From positions 620,001 through 684,000 of the forward strand of contig NZ_CP107007.1 of assembly GCF_025725645.1 (NCBI RefSeq): 64,000 nt of DNA, read 5' to 3'. Numbering within the stretch: position 1 is the stretch's first letter; each line of letters starts with the position of its first letter. Made by a program: the position numbers and the translations under genes. Source of the DNA: Halomonas sp. GD1P12. GTDB taxonomy: Bacteria; Pseudomonadota; Gammaproteobacteria; Pseudomonadales; Halomonadaceae. Shown here in pieces: positions 33,333-42,990 of this stretch. The notes beneath the pieces are model-generated. The model was not told the origin of the DNA. It saw only the letters and a program-made list of their open reading frames with translations, and ran no database searches.

Positions 33333-34235
33333 ATGCAGCAACCCGATCACTTCGACCCCGTCGCGTTGGAAGCTGTCGCGTCCAACGGTTCAGCCGAGCT
33401 TCACGACGTCAAACAGAAGCGCGAATTCAACAAGTTGCAGAAAAGGCTTCGGCGCGAGGTCGGCAACGCCATTCTCGATTACAACATGATCGACGAAGGC
33501 GACCGGGTGATGGTGTGCCTGTCCGGCGGCAAGGACAGCTACACCATGCTCGAGATTTTGCGCAATCTGCAGCGCAACGCGCCGGTGAACTTTTCGCTGG
33601 TGGCGGTGAATCTCGATCAGAAGCAGCCGGGGTTCCCCGAGCACGTGCTGCCGCGCTACCTCGACGCCCAGGGCGTGGAGTACCACATCCTCGAGCGCGA
33701 TACCTACTCGGTGGTGAAGGAGAAAACGCCGGAGGGCAAGACGACCTGCGCGCTCTGCTCACGGCTCAGACGCGGCTCGCTCTACGGCTTCGCTGAAGAG
33801 ATCGGTGCGACCAAGATCGCGCTGGGCCATCACCGCGAAGACATTCTCGAAACGCTGTTTTTGAACATGTTCTTCGGCGGCTCGCTAAAGTCCATGCCGC
33901 CGAAACTGCTCTCTGATGACGGCAAGAACATCGTCATTCGCCCGCTGGCTTACTGCAAGGAAGCGGACATCGCCGAGTTCTCGCGGCTGATGGAATTTCC
34001 GATCATTCCCTGCAACCTGTGCGGCTCGCAGCCGAACATGCAGCGCCAGGAGGTCAAGAAGATGCTCGCCGAGTGGAACAGGAAATTCCCGGGTCGGCTC
34101 GAAAGCATGTTCAAGGCGGTCACCAACGTGGCGCCTTCGCAGCTGGCCGACCGCGCGCTTTTTGACTTCCAGGGGCTCGAGGCCAAACAGGCCGAACTCA
34201 AGGCCGGGCGTATTTCGGCGCTCAACCTGGGCTGA
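33333..34235 (+). CDS. ttcA: tRNA 2-thiocytidine biosynthesis protein TtcA
   Basis: The 300-residue PP-loop ATPase thiolates cytidine 32 of certain tRNAs. It has SGGKDS at 64-69, the CxxC pair C139/C142 (TTCALCSRL) and C227 in [10 protein letters not shown], which together bind the iron-sulfur cluster. E. coli TtcA has 311 residues. No strong ribosome-binding site precedes the ATG at 33333. It is convergent with anr (seven bases between stops). The pairing of ttcA with anr/fnr is common in gammaproteobacteria. Confidence 0.95.
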   Translation: MQQPDHFDPVALEAVASNGSAELHDVKQKREFNKLQKRLRREVGNAILDYNMIDEGDRVMVCLSGGKDSYTMLEILRNLQRNAPVNFSLVAVNLDQKQPGFPEHVLPRYLDAQGVEYHILERDTYSVVKEKTPEGKTTCALCSRLRRGSLYGFAEEIGATKIALGHHREDILETLFLNMFFGGSLKSMPPKLLSDDGKNIVIRPLAYCKEADIAEFSRLMEFPIIPCNLCGSQPNMQRQEVKKMLAEWNRKFPGRLESMFKAVTNVAPSQLADRALFDFQGLEAKQAELKAGRISALNLG

Positions 34236-34242
34236 TCCAGCG

Positions 34243-34983
34243 TCAGTTTACCGCTTCCTCATCGGCCAGGGTAATGAGCCTGGCCATGTCCAGAATGTTC
34301 ACTTCCCGCCCGGATACCGCGACGACCTGCTGGCTTTGAAGGCGGCTCAGAATGCGGCTGACCGTCTCGACGGCCAAGCCAAGGTAGTTGCCGATATCCG
34401 CCCGCGCCATGGAGAGGCGAAAGCTGTAGGGCGAGTAGCCGCGGCGGCGAAAGCGATCCGAGAGCGTCGTGAGAAAGGTCGCCAGGCGCTGGTCGGCGGT
34501 CTTGCGCGATAAAAGGCGCATCATGCGCCGGTCGTCGCGAAGCTCCTTGCTCATGCTGCGATAAAGCTGGGTCCTGAGTTCGGGAAGCTCCTCGGAAAGC
34601 GTGTCCAGATGCTTGAAGGGAATTTCGCACACGGTGGTGGTTTCCAGCGCAATTACGCTGCCCGGGTAGGTCTCTTCGTCGATGCCGTCGAGGCCCACCA
34701 GCTCGCTTGGCAGGTAGAAGTTGGTGAGCTGCTCGAAGCCCGAGCCTTCGCTGGTGACCTGCTTGAGACTGCCCGAGCGCACCGCAAAGACGCTCGAAAA
34801 ACGCTCGCCCTGATGAAACAGCGCCTCGCCCTTTTTGAGCGGCGCGCGGCGGCGAATGATCGCGTCGAACTGGCTGATATCCTCGATCTGAAGCGCCAGC
34901 GGCAGGCACAGCGAGCTCAGGCTACAGGTCTGACAGCGAGGGGCTTGCAAAAGCGCCGAGCGCTGGCGGGCGGGAGTCGACAT
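34243..34983 (-). CDS. anr: Oxygen-sensing transcription factor Anr/FNR
   Basis: The 246-residue CRP/FNR-family regulator binds a 4Fe-4S cluster through C17, C20, C26 (RCQTCSLSSLC) and C119 (TVCEIPF), with the same spacing as E. coli C20, C23, C29 and C122. The recognition helix contains ETVSRILSRLQ, whose E--SR residues read TTGAT-N4-ATCAA half-sites. I chose the ATG at 34983, six bases after AAGGAG. Its neighbours hemN and the cbb3 genes are classical FNR/Anr targets. Confidence 0.95.
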   Translation of the reverse strand: MSTPARQRSALLQAPRCQTCSLSSLCLPLALQIEDISQFDAIIRRRAPLKKGEALFHQGERFSSVFAVRSGSLKQVTSEGSGFEQLTNFYLPSELVGLDGIDEETYPGSVIALETTTVCEIPFKHLDTLSEELPELRTQLYRSMSKELRDDRRMMRLLSRKTADQRLATFLTTLSDRFRRRGYSPYSFRLSMARADIGNYLGLAVETVSRILSRLQSQQVVAVSGREVNILDMARLITLADEEAVN

Positions 34984-35013
34984 TACCATCTCCTTATAAA
35001 CCGTAGGTGCCCA

Positions 35014-36423
35014 TTATAGGATTCTTGAGTAGCGCTGGGCGAGCGGCGCCGACAGATGAGCGTCGAAGGCCATCGCCAGATGGCGGATCAACAGCCGACC
35101 GATTGGCGTCACGTTCAACACCGCGCCCGTGCGCTCGATCAAACCGTCACGTTCGGCCTGGGCGAGCCGTGACAGCGCATCAGCAAAGTAAGCCTCGGCG
35201 TCGATGTCAAAGCGCGCGCTGATCAAGGCCAGGTCCAGGCGCATATCGCACATCAGCCGCTCGATCACCGCGCGGCGAATCAGATCGTCCTGGCTCAAGC
35301 GAAGGCCCTTGCAGGTCGCCAGTCGCCCCTCATCGAGCGCCGCGGCGTAGTCGTCGAGCTTGACCGGGTTTTGCGCGTAAACGTCATCGATACGCGAAAT
35401 GGCCGACACGCCCAGCCCGATCAGATCGCACTGCGCGTGGCTCGAGTAGCCCTGGAAGTTACGCGCAAGCGTGCCCTCGCGCTGGGCGATCGCCAGGCTG
35501 TCCTCGGGCAGGGCGAAGTGATCCATGCCGATATGCACGTAGCCCGCACTGGCCAGCATTTCGATGCTTTTACGCAACATGGCGAGTTTTTCGTCAGCGC
35601 CGGGAAGCTCGGCTTCATCGATGCGCCGCTGCGGCGCGAAGCGCGCGGGCAGGTGGGCGTAGTTGAAAAGCGAAAGCCTGGCCGGCCCCAGCTCGATCAC
35701 CTGAGAGAGCGTATCGGCAAAGCGGCGCTCGCTCTGGCGTGGAAGGCCATAAATCAAATCCACGTTGAGCGAGCCAAAGCCGAGCCGGTGCGCCTCGTCC
35801 ATCAGCGTTTCGGTCAGCTGCCTTGGCTGGACGCGGTTGATGGCGCGCTGCACGTCCGGGTCCAGGTCCTGCACACCCAGGCTCAGTCGGTTGAAGCCGA
35901 GCGACTGCAGATGGCGCAGGGTGAACACGTCCGCCTCGCGCGGGTCGATCTCGATGGCGTAATCGCGGTGCGGGTCGCTCGAGAGCCCGAAGCGGGCATC
36001 CAATCGATCGATCAAATCGCCCATTTGCGACAGCGTCAAAAAGGTTGGCGTGCCGCCGCCCCAGTGAAGCTGCTCGACCGGGCGCGAGGTGTCCACGTGG
36101 CGCGCGGCGAGCACCATCTCCCGGTCGAGGCGTGAAAGGTACGGCTCGGCGAGCTGACGGTTTTTGGTGGCGATCTTGTTGCAGGCGCAGTAGAAGCAGA
36201 TCTTCTCGCAAAACGGGATGTGCACGTAGAGCGAAAGCGCCCGGCCGCTTGGGTTGCTGCGCGAAAGCGCCTGGGTGAAGTCATCACACGTAAAGCCGTC
36301 GTGAAAGGCCAGCGCCGTTGGGTAGGAGGTGTAGCGCGGCCCGCTCGTGTCGTAGCGGCGCACGAGCGCCTCGTCCCAAACGGGGGCAAAGGGGGCAGCG
36401 GTTGCGTGGGCGCAGGTCGGCAT
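35014..36423 (-). CDS. hemN: Oxygen-independent coproporphyrinogen III dehydrogenase
   Basis: The 469-residue radical SAM enzyme makes protoporphyrinogen for haem when oxygen is scarce. C72, C76 and C79 (CEKICFYC) bind the cluster, HWGGGTPT follows near residue 120, and the HemN C-terminal domain is present with full length (E. coli 457). It lies 30 bp upstream of anr on the same strand and downstream of the cbb3 assembly genes. A candidate Anr site is found 81 bp before its start. Confidence 0.95.
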   Translation of the reverse strand: MPTCAHATAAPFAPVWDEALVRRYDTSGPRYTSYPTALAFHDGFTCDDFTQALSRSNPSGRALSLYVHIPFCEKICFYCACNKIATKNRQLAEPYLSRLDREMVLAARHVDTSRPVEQLHWGGGTPTFLTLSQMGDLIDRLDARFGLSSDPHRDYAIEIDPREADVFTLRHLQSLGFNRLSLGVQDLDPDVQRAINRVQPRQLTETLMDEAHRLGFGSLNVDLIYGLPRQSERRFADTLSQVIELGPARLSLFNYAHLPARFAPQRRIDEAELPGADEKLAMLRKSIEMLASAGYVHIGMDHFALPEDSLAIAQREGTLARNFQGYSSHAQCDLIGLGVSAISRIDDVYAQNPVKLDDYAAALDEGRLATCKGLRLSQDDLIRRAVIERLMCDMRLDLALISARFDIDAEAYFADALSRLAQAERDGLIERTGAVLNVTPIGRLLIRHLAMAFDAHLSAPLAQRYSRIL

Positions 36424-36503
36424 GGAGGCTCCCGGTCAGAGAAACGAACGCCAGGTTCGTTCGATGGCGGCCTAAAAGATACCCCGGCGCGCTTGGCGGC
36501 TTC

Positions 36504-36517
36504 TTGCGTCAGGTCAA
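36504..36517. promoter_or_regulatory. Candidate Anr/FNR box upstream of hemN
   Basis: TTGCGTCAGGTCAA matches seven of the ten specified positions of TTGAT-N4-ATCAA and lies in a longer palindrome TTCTTG-N8-CAAGAA. It is centred about 87 bp before the hemN start, between hemN and the SafE-type gene. Context (Anr next door) supports it; the half-sites are imperfect. Confidence 0.45.
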
Positions 36518-36547
36518 GAAAGCCCGACAAACGCGCCGGGCAAACGC

Positions 36548-37246
36548 TCAGTGATGCGCCGCCTGGGGCCAGAGCGTCCCAAGCTGGTAGAGTGCGAAGC
36601 TGATGATGACGAGCGCGGCCAGGGTGCGGGTCGCGGGGTGGCGAATGAGGTTTGAAAGCGCTCGCGCGGCCAGGCCGGTAGCCAGCAGTGCCGGCAGCGT
36701 TCCCAAACCAAAGGCGCCCATCAACAGCGCCCCCTGGGCCGGGGCGGCGGTGGCCATGCTCCAGGCGAGCATCGAGTACACCAGCCCGCAGGGCAGCCAA
36801 CCCCAGAGCGCGCCGAGCGCCACCGCCTGGGGCAGGCGCACCACCGGCATCAGCCGCCGGCCCAGCGGCTCGATGACGCGCCAAAGCCTTCGCCCCAGCC
36901 CTTCCAGCGCCAAAAGCCCCTTCCACCAGTTGGCGATATAGAGCGCCATGAGGATTAGCATCACCGCGGCGAAGGCCTCGAGCACCACTCGCGCGGCGGG
37001 GGCGAGGGTGACCAGCGTGCCGAGCACGGCGGCAAGTGTCCCGGCCACCATGTAGCTTGCGATGCGCCCGAGGTTGTAGCCCAGCATCAACCCGGCCATG
37101 CGCGCGGGGCGGCGCATGCTCGGCGGCACCGCAAAGGCCAAAGCACTCATGATGCCGCCGCACATGCCGATGCAGTGGGCCCCGCCGAGCAGGCCAAATA
37201 CCCAGGCGGCAAGCAGCGGGGGTAGATCGAAGCCGGTGGGGTTCAC
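36548..37246 (-). CDS. SafE/DsbD-like membrane protein of the cbb3 assembly cluster
   Basis: The 232-residue protein has about six membrane helices, with GGAHCIGMCGG (a paired-cysteine motif) in the first helix and WGWLPCGLVYSML in the centre, the pattern of DsbD_2/SafE-family transporters. Such genes sit after ccoS in pseudomonads and are thought to help copper or redox handling for cbb3 oxidase; the exact role is not known. It overlaps ccoS by four bases. Confidence 0.8.
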   Translation of the reverse strand: MNPTGFDLPPLLAAWVFGLLGGAHCIGMCGGIMSALAFAVPPSMRRPARMAGLMLGYNLGRIASYMVAGTLAAVLGTLVTLAPAARVVLEAFAAVMLILMALYIANWWKGLLALEGLGRRLWRVIEPLGRRLMPVVRLPQAVALGALWGWLPCGLVYSMLAWSMATAAPAQGALLMGAFGLGTLPALLATGLAARALSNLIRHPATRTLAALVIISFALYQLGTLWPQAAHH

Positions 37247-37446
37247 CGGCGCGGCTCGTCGCGCTCGGCGGGCGCTTTTGCCCGGCGGCGACTGGGGGGT
37301 GCGGCCAGGTCGTCATCGAACAGGATGCGATGGGCGGGGCCGTCGAGGTCGTCGAACTGATCGTTGCTCACCGCCCAGAAAAATGCCCAGACGGCCAGCG
37401 CCAGCAGTAAAAGCGACAGCGGAATCAACAGATAAAGACTCGTCAT
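37243..37446 (-). CDS. ccoS: Cbb3-type oxidase assembly protein CcoS
   Basis: The 67-residue protein has one N-terminal membrane helix (LYLLIPLSLLLLALAVWAFF) and the conserved FWAVSNDQFDDLDGPAHRIL segment that defines CcoS/FixS. CcoS is needed to insert cofactors into cbb3 oxidase. Its start overlaps the ccoI stop by four bases, and its stop overlaps the next gene likewise. The C-terminal tail is rich in Arg, Lys and Pro. Confidence 0.92.
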   Translation of the reverse strand: MTSLYLLIPLSLLLLALAVWAFFWAVSNDQFDDLDGPAHRILFDDDLAAPPSRRRAKAPAERDEPRR

Positions 37447-39878
37447 GCGGGCTCCCAGTGATGAGCGGGCAGATGCTGACGGCGACCGCGCGCGCCGTGT
37501 TTCAGCCGCAGGGCGTTGCCGACGACCACCAGCGAGCTCAGCGACATGCCGAGCGCGGCAAGCCAGGGCGGCACGAGGCCGAGTGCGGCCAACGGCAGCG
37601 CCAAACCGTTGTAAGCGACCGACCAGGCGATGTTCTGGCGCATCACCCGGCGGGTGGCACGGGCAAGCGAGAGCGCCTCGACCACGCGGACCAGACGCGG
37701 GCTCAGTAGCAGCGCGTCGGCCCGGGTCTGGGCCAGATCCGTGGCGCCGTTCATCGCCAGCGCCACGTCGGCCCCGGCCAGCACCGGTACGTCGTTGATG
37801 CCGTCGCCGACCATCAACACCCGCTCGCCTTTGGTCTGTAACGCTTGGATGCGCGCAAGCTTCTCTTCAGGCGTGGCGCGGGCCTGCCAGGTCGTGATGC
37901 CGAGCGTTTGGGCCAGCGCTTGGACGGGAGCGCGCTCGTCGCCGGAAAGTAGCTCGACGTCGAGACCGAGCGCCTGGAGCCTGGCCACGGTCTCGGCGGC
38001 GTCGTCCCGCAGGGTGTCTTCGAGGCGAAACCAGGCGCTTGGGATATAAGCGCCGTCGGCGCCTTCCCGGCTGAGTAACAGCCACTGGCCGGGCCCGGGC
38101 GGTGTGATGTCGCCCGCGGCGAACGCCGCCCGACCCAGGCGCCAGCGCTTGCCGTCGAGCGTGGCGCCAAGGCCCTGATTGGGGTGACGCACGACGTCGC
38201 AGGCGCTGAGCGCCGGCTCGCGAAACGGGCGAAACGCCGAGGCGATCGGGTGTTCTGAGTGCGCCTCGATGGCGGCGGCGATCTGCCGGGCGTGGGGCTC
38301 GCTTAACGCGCCGAGCGTTTGAGTCGCGGCCAGGCGCATCTCGCCGTGGGTAAGCGTGCCGGTCTTGTCGAACACCACGCGGGTCACGCCGGCAAGCGCC
38401 TCCAGCGCGTCGGCCCGGGTGATCAGTACGCCGCGCCGGTAAAGCGCGGCGTGGCCGGTCGCCAGTGCGGTGGGCGCGGCCAGCGCCAGTGCGCAGGGGC
38501 AGGTGACCACCAGTACCGAAAGCGTCACCCACAACACCCGGTCAGGGTCGATAAATAGCCAAGCGGTGGACACGCAAAGCGTGACCAGTAAAAGGCGCAG
38601 CACGAAGCGGTGCGCCATGGTGTCGGCAAGCCGCGCAAGCCGCGGGCGGTGCGCGAACGCCCGGTCGGTCAGGTCGAGCACGCTATTGATCGTCGACTCA
38701 CGCCCGGCGTGGGTGACGCGCACGATCAGCGCGTTCTCCACGTTTTGGCTGCCGCCGATGACGCACCCGCCGGGGCGTCTGGTCACCGGCAAAAACTCAC
38801 CGGTCAGCATCGACTCATCGAGACTCGATTCGCCCTGCTCGATGATGCCGTCGGCGGGCACCGTGGCGCCCGGGTTCACTCTCACCCGCTCGCCGGCCTT
38901 GAGAAGGCTCGCCGGCACCACCCGCTCCGCGCCGTCGTCCTCCAGGCGCAGCGCGGCGGCGGGAAGGGCGTGGCTCAGCGCGTTGCCGCCGGCGCGCCGG
39001 GTGCGCGCTTCGATATGGCGGCTCAACAGCAAAAAGAAGGTGAACATGGCGATGGAGTCGAAATAGACGTCGCCCTGGCCCTTGAACACCGCGTAGACGC
39101 TGGCGCCATAGGCAAGCATCAGCGCGAGTGCCACCGGCACCTCCATGGTGAGCCGCCGGTGGGCAAGCGCGCTGGCGGCAGCGCGAAAAAACGGCCAGGC
39201 GGAGAAGGCTACCACCGGCGTGGTCAGCGAGAGCGACAGCCAGTGAAATAGCGCGAAGAAGTGATCGCCAAGCTCGTTTGGCCCCGCCACGTAGAGCGGG
39301 ATCGAGAACATCACCACCTGCATCATGCCCACGGCGGCCACGATCAGCCGGCGCACGCTCATGCGCGCCTCCCGCTTCTGGCGGGCCAGCGCCCGGTCCG
39401 GCTCGAAGGGCATGGCCTCGTAGCCGATCGCGGCCAGCTCGGCAAAAATGTGTGAGGGCGCGAGTATGGCCGGGTCCCAGCTCACCCGCAGGCGGTGCTC
39501 GGTCAGATTCACCGCGCTGCCGGTGATGCCTTCCAGTGCGTTCAGATGGTGCTCGATCAGCCAGGCGCAGGCGGCGCAGGTGATGTTCTCCACCGCCAAC
39601 GTGGCGCTGACATCGCGCTCGCGCGGATGAACGAACTGCGCCTGCAGCTCCGGGTGATCGAACGCCGTCCAGGTCTCGGCACGGGCGCGGTCGTCCGCCG
39701 GGCGGGGGGAGAGCTCGGTGCGGTAGCGGTAGTAGCCTTCGAGCCCGCCTTCGACGATGGCGTGGGCCACCGCCTCGCAGCCCGGGCAGCAAAGCGGTTT
39801 GGCCGCACCGTCCAGGGTGATCGTCCAGGAGGCGCCGGCGGGCACCGGCGCGCCGCAGTGGTAACACGCCGCGCTCAC
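37443..39878 (-). CDS. ccoI: CcoI copper-transporting P-type ATPase
   Basis: The 811-residue P1B-type ATPase exports copper for cbb3 oxidase assembly. It has an N-terminal cysteine region (CYHCGAP, CCPGCEA), a heavy-metal domain with CAAC (ITCAACAWLIEHHL), the membrane C460-P461-C462 motif, phosphorylated D504 in DKTGTLTHGE and the GDGINDVPVLAGAD hinge. The correct start is GTG 39878, which overlaps the ccoH stop (GTGA); the frame is open far upstream into ccoH, but that part is in the wrong frame of a real gene. Confidence 0.93.
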   Translation of the reverse strand: MSAACYHCGAPVPAGASWTITLDGAAKPLCCPGCEAVAHAIVEGGLEGYYRYRTELSPRPADDRARAETWTAFDHPELQAQFVHPRERDVSATLAVENITCAACAWLIEHHLNALEGITGSAVNLTEHRLRVSWDPAILAPSHIFAELAAIGYEAMPFEPDRALARQKREARMSVRRLIVAAVGMMQVVMFSIPLYVAGPNELGDHFFALFHWLSLSLTTPVVAFSAWPFFRAAASALAHRRLTMEVPVALALMLAYGASVYAVFKGQGDVYFDSIAMFTFFLLLSRHIEARTRRAGGNALSHALPAAALRLEDDGAERVVPASLLKAGERVRVNPGATVPADGIIEQGESSLDESMLTGEFLPVTRRPGGCVIGGSQNVENALIVRVTHAGRESTINSVLDLTDRAFAHRPRLARLADTMAHRFVLRLLLVTLCVSTAWLFIDPDRVLWVTLSVLVVTCPCALALAAPTALATGHAALYRRGVLITRADALEALAGVTRVVFDKTGTLTHGEMRLAATQTLGALSEPHARQIAAAIEAHSEHPIASAFRPFREPALSACDVVRHPNQGLGATLDGKRWRLGRAAFAAGDITPPGPGQWLLLSREGADGAYIPSAWFRLEDTLRDDAAETVARLQALGLDVELLSGDERAPVQALAQTLGITTWQARATPEEKLARIQALQTKGERVLMVGDGINDVPVLAGADVALAMNGATDLAQTRADALLLSPRLVRVVEALSLARATRRVMRQNIAWSVAYNGLALPLAALGLVPPWLAALGMSLSSLVVVGNALRLKHGARGRRQHLPAHHWEPA

Positions 39879-40384
39879 GGCGCCCCCGCCGGGGCCAAAC
39901 GTACCGCGGCGTCGCTTGGCAGGGTAATCTCGCCGTTGAGCCGCCAATCCGGCGCCTGGCTCGGCGCAAGCGTCACGTAGCGCCGGTAGGCAAGCCCCAC
40001 CGGGGCCTGGCCGACGTAATGGCCGCCCCGGCGGTGGGTCAGCGTCAGGCGCACGTCGCGCTCGTCCCGGGTGGGGTGAATCAGGCTGAGCGCCAGTGCG
40101 CTCGGTCGCGCCTGGCCTTCGAGGTCGAGCACCACGTCCTGGGTCACCGGGTCGACGTAGAGCGTCGCGGAAAGATTGAGCGCCTCGGCGCGTTCGGCCT
40201 TTTCGAGCACCGCGTTGATCATCTTGCCGTGTTCGAAATAGTCCTCCTGCACCACCATGCCGTCGAAGGTGTTGAGCGCCACGACCGCAAAGGCCACGCT
40301 CATCAGCATCGACGAGAGCAAAAGCGTCAGCAAGCACCAGGGCCAGAACTGACGATACCAGGGCGGCGGCGCGGGCTCGAACAT
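39875..40384 (-). CDS. ccoH: CcoH/FixH cbb3 assembly protein
   Basis: The 169-residue protein has a short cytoplasmic start (PPPWYRQFWPW), one membrane helix (about 18-40) and a periplasmic beta-rich domain with VVQEDYFEHGKMINAVLEK, the FixH signature. CcoH stays with the oxidase and is needed for its stability. It begins three bases after the ccoG stop and overlaps ccoI by four bases. Confidence 0.9.
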   Translation of the reverse strand: MFEPAPPPWYRQFWPWCLLTLLLSSMLMSVAFAVVALNTFDGMVVQEDYFEHGKMINAVLEKAERAEALNLSATLYVDPVTQDVVLDLEGQARPSALALSLIHPTRDERDVRLTLTHRRGGHYVGQAPVGLAYRRYVTLAPSQAPDWRLNGEITLPSDAAVRLAPAGAP

Positions 40385-40387
40385 GGC

Positions 40388-41761
40388 TTATCTCCTCTCA
40401 CCGCTCAAAAAACGCGCCGGCCGCCGCGCCAGCGGCTCGCCCGACTCGGAGGCAAGCACGAAGCTGAACGGCTGGCTGGGGGAGACACCGGCGGGCGCAC
40501 TCACGCTGACGACTCGGCTTGTAGAGCCGCCGCCGGGCACCTCGATCGCGCGGGTGTCGAGCCGGGCGCCGGCCAGTGCCTCGATGCCCAGGCGGTAGGT
40601 ATGCGCCTGGCGGTCGTGGTTGCGCACCGTCAGCCGGTAGACGTTTTGAACCTCGCCGCCCTCGATGACGCTATAGAGCGTGCCGCGCGCGCGCTCGGCC
40701 TCGAGGCTTGCCGGCGCGCGCTGAGTGAGCGCCCACGTAAGCAGTGCGAGCGTGAGCGCCAGCAGCAAAAGCGCCCCCGCTCGGTAACGCCAGGCGCGCG
40801 GCGCCGGACGACCCTCGAGGCGGTTCTGGGTGGTGTAGCCCACCAGCCCCGTGGGGCGGTTAAGGCGCGTCATGACCGTATCGCAGGCATCCACGCAGGC
40901 CGCGCACTGGATACAGGCGTACTGCAGCCCGTCGCGTATGTCGATACCGGTAGGGCAGACCTGTACGCACAGATGGCAGTCGACGCAGTCGCCTTTGGAC
41001 GTGGGCTCACCCCCGCGCGGCTCGCCGCGGGCAGTATCATAGGCCACGGTGAGCGTGTCGCGGTCGACCATCACCGACTGAAAGCGTGCGTAGGGACACA
41101 TGTGCAGGCAGACCTGCTCGCGCAGCCAGCCGGCGTTGAGATAAGTGAAGAAGGTAAAAAAGCCGACCCAGAACAGCGCCCAGCCACCGGCCTCGAGCGT
41201 CACGACGTCGAGCGCGAGCGTGCGGATCGGCGCGAAGTAACCCACGATCGTGATGCCGGTGGCCAGCGCCATCAGTGCCCACAGCGCGTGCTTGACGAGC
41301 TTACGCGGGGCCCAAACGGCGGGGCCTTTTTTATCGCGGCGCAGGCGGCGATGGCGCGAGCCCTCCAGGCGGTGCTCGACCCACATGAACAGAAACGTCC
41401 AGACGCTTTGCGGGCAGGTATAGCCGCACCACACCCGCCCTAAAAGCCGGGTGACGAAGAACAGTCCAAAGGCGGCGGCGATGAATAAAAGCGCCAGCAG
41501 GATGAACTCCTGAGGGTAGAACGTGGCGCTCATCAGGTGGAACTCGCGCCCGGGTATGTCGAGCCAGAGGGCCGGGCGGCCTTGAATATTGATCCAGGGC
41601 AGCAGAAAAAAGCCGCCCATCAACAGCACATTGAGCCGCCGGCGAAGCGCCTGAAAGACCCCCTTGCTCTCGCGCACGTAAAGATGCCCGCGCAGGCGCA
41701 CACCGGCTTCACCAAACGTGTCCGGCGGCGGGGTGACGTCCTGTAGGGGAATCGGCTGCAT
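40388..41761 (-). CDS. ccoG: CcoG/RdxA cupric reductase-like Fe-S protein
   Basis: The 457-residue membrane protein has several helices in the first 220 residues, including VWCGYTCPQSVW, and a di-cluster ferredoxin domain (CVDCHLCVQVCPTG and CIQCAACVDACD). The C-terminal Ig-like FixG domain is periplasmic. CcoG reduces Cu(II) for cbb3 assembly in Rhodobacter. It is the first gene of the ccoGHIS unit and lies 120 bp from the ccoP stop. TTGATCATAACAAC at 41804-41817 upstream contains only one good Anr half-site. Confidence 0.93.
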   Translation of the reverse strand: MQPIPLQDVTPPPDTFGEAGVRLRGHLYVRESKGVFQALRRRLNVLLMGGFFLLPWINIQGRPALWLDIPGREFHLMSATFYPQEFILLALLFIAAAFGLFFVTRLLGRVWCGYTCPQSVWTFLFMWVEHRLEGSRHRRLRRDKKGPAVWAPRKLVKHALWALMALATGITIVGYFAPIRTLALDVVTLEAGGWALFWVGFFTFFTYLNAGWLREQVCLHMCPYARFQSVMVDRDTLTVAYDTARGEPRGGEPTSKGDCVDCHLCVQVCPTGIDIRDGLQYACIQCAACVDACDTVMTRLNRPTGLVGYTTQNRLEGRPAPRAWRYRAGALLLLALTLALLTWALTQRAPASLEAERARGTLYSVIEGGEVQNVYRLTVRNHDRQAHTYRLGIEALAGARLDTRAIEVPGGGSTSRVVSVSAPAGVSPSQPFSFVLASESGEPLARRPARFLSGERR

Positions 41762-41881
41762 CAGACTCGGTCTCGCGAAAAGGGCTCGAAGGGCGCTTGG
41801 CGTTTGATCATAACAACAATCGCGGGCGCGTTCGTTGTCCTGGGTGATCGAGGCCCAAACGCGGGTGCGACAAATGCGCGC

Positions 41882-42826
41882 CTAATCGCCGTCGGCGTTT
41901 TTAAACCGCAGGCTGTAAACGTAGGCGGCGATCAGGTGAACGCGCGCCTCGCCGATGAAGGGCGCCTGGGCGGGCATCACGCCGCTTCTTCCTTCGGTCA
42001 GGGTCTGGCGGATGGCATCCGCCACGCTTTGGTCTGGCGCGCGGTAAAGCCAGATATCGTTGGTCAAATTCGGCGCGCCGAGGGCCTGGTTGCCGGTGCC
42101 GTTGGCGCCGTGGCAGGCCACGCAAAAGCTTGCGTAGCGCTGCGCGCCGCTTTGGGCGCGGGCGGCGTCGTGCTCCAGGTCGGAGAGTGCGAGCACGTGC
42201 TGGGTCAAATCCTCAATGGCCTCCTCGCCCAGGTGCGCCCAGGCGGGCATCACGCCGCGCCGGCCTTGAGTGAGCGTGGTGAGAAGCGCCTCGGGCTCGC
42301 CGCCGTAGAGCCAGTCGTCGTCGGTCAGGTTGGGGAAGCCGTCACCGCCCTGGGCAGCCACGCCGTGGCACACGGCGCAGTTGTTGGCGAAAAGCCGCCC
42401 GGCGATCTGCATGGCCTCGCCATTCTGGGCAAGCTCGGGAATCGGTACGTCGTGATAGCGGGCGAAGATCGGGCCGAAGCGCGCCTCGGCGGCGGCCACC
42501 TCCTCTTCCCACTGCGCCTGCTGGCTCCAGCCCAGAAGGCCCTTGAAGTTGCCAAGGCCGGGGTAGAGTGCCAGGTAGCCAAGGGTAAACACCACCGTGG
42601 CCACAAACAGATAGAACCACCATCGCGGCATGGGGTTATCGAACTCCTCTATACCGTCGACCTCGTGACCGGTGGTGCGATGAGAGTGCGGCTCATCATT
42701 GGATGTCGCGTCGCGCCCGGCGTTGGCCGCCACCACCCAGACCACCAGCACCAGCGTGATCAACGTCAAGGCGATCACCCAGACGCTCCAGAAACCGGGC
42801 AGGGCGTTGTCCCACAGATCGCTCAC
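41882..42826 (-). CDS. ccoP: Cytochrome c oxidase cbb3-type subunit III
   Basis: The 314-residue dihaem cytochrome has two N-terminal membrane helices (about 8-32 and 72-92) with the PMPRWWFYLF segment before the second. Two haem c sites (CAVCHG and CVACHG) lie in consecutive cytochrome domains. The start is GTG 42826, seven bases after GGGAGGA and overlapping the ccoQ stop by four bases; the long open frame upstream is not coding. Confidence 0.95.
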   Translation of the reverse strand: MSDLWDNALPGFWSVWVIALTLITLVLVVWVVAANAGRDATSNDEPHSHRTTGHEVDGIEEFDNPMPRWWFYLFVATVVFTLGYLALYPGLGNFKGLLGWSQQAQWEEEVAAAEARFGPIFARYHDVPIPELAQNGEAMQIAGRLFANNCAVCHGVAAQGGDGFPNLTDDDWLYGGEPEALLTTLTQGRRGVMPAWAHLGEEAIEDLTQHVLALSDLEHDAARAQSGAQRYASFCVACHGANGTGNQALGAPNLTNDIWLYRAPDQSVADAIRQTLTEGRSGVMPAQAPFIGEARVHLIAAYVYSLRFKNADGD

Positions 42827-42990
42827 CGGCAGTCCTCCCGCTCGTCGTGCGGCTCGTCGTCGGCGAAGGGCAGATTCGCCGCCTCGTCGAACGCCTTGTG
42901 CTGGCGCCGGGAGTAGGCCCAACGCACGATGCCGATAAAGGCGATGATCAACAGCAGGGTGATCAGCCCGCGAAAGGTGCCGGTCGTCAT
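42823..42990 (-). CDS. ccoQ: Cbb3 oxidase subunit CcoQ
   Basis: This 55-residue gene is easily missed because of its size. The protein starts MTTGTFRGLITLLLIIAFIG with one membrane helix, continues VRWAYSRRQHKAFDEAANLP and ends in an acidic tail (FADDEPHDEREDCR). The helix, the Arg-rich turn and the F-E-A-A-LPF pattern are typical of CcoQ/FixQ, which stabilises the complex. It starts directly after the ccoO stop and overlaps ccoP by four bases. Confidence 0.92.
   Translation of the reverse strand: MTTGTFRGLITLLLIIAFIGIVRWAYSRRQHKAFDEAANLPFADDEPHDEREDCR

Noticed and set aside
39879..40337. N-terminal extension of ccoI by 153 codons
   Set aside because: It lies out of frame over ccoH, a real gene with FixH features; GTG 39878 overlaps the ccoH stop and matches the family start.
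41804..41817. Possible Anr box TTGATCATAACAAC upstream of ccoG
   Set aside because: Only the left half-site matches; the right half has too few matching bases.
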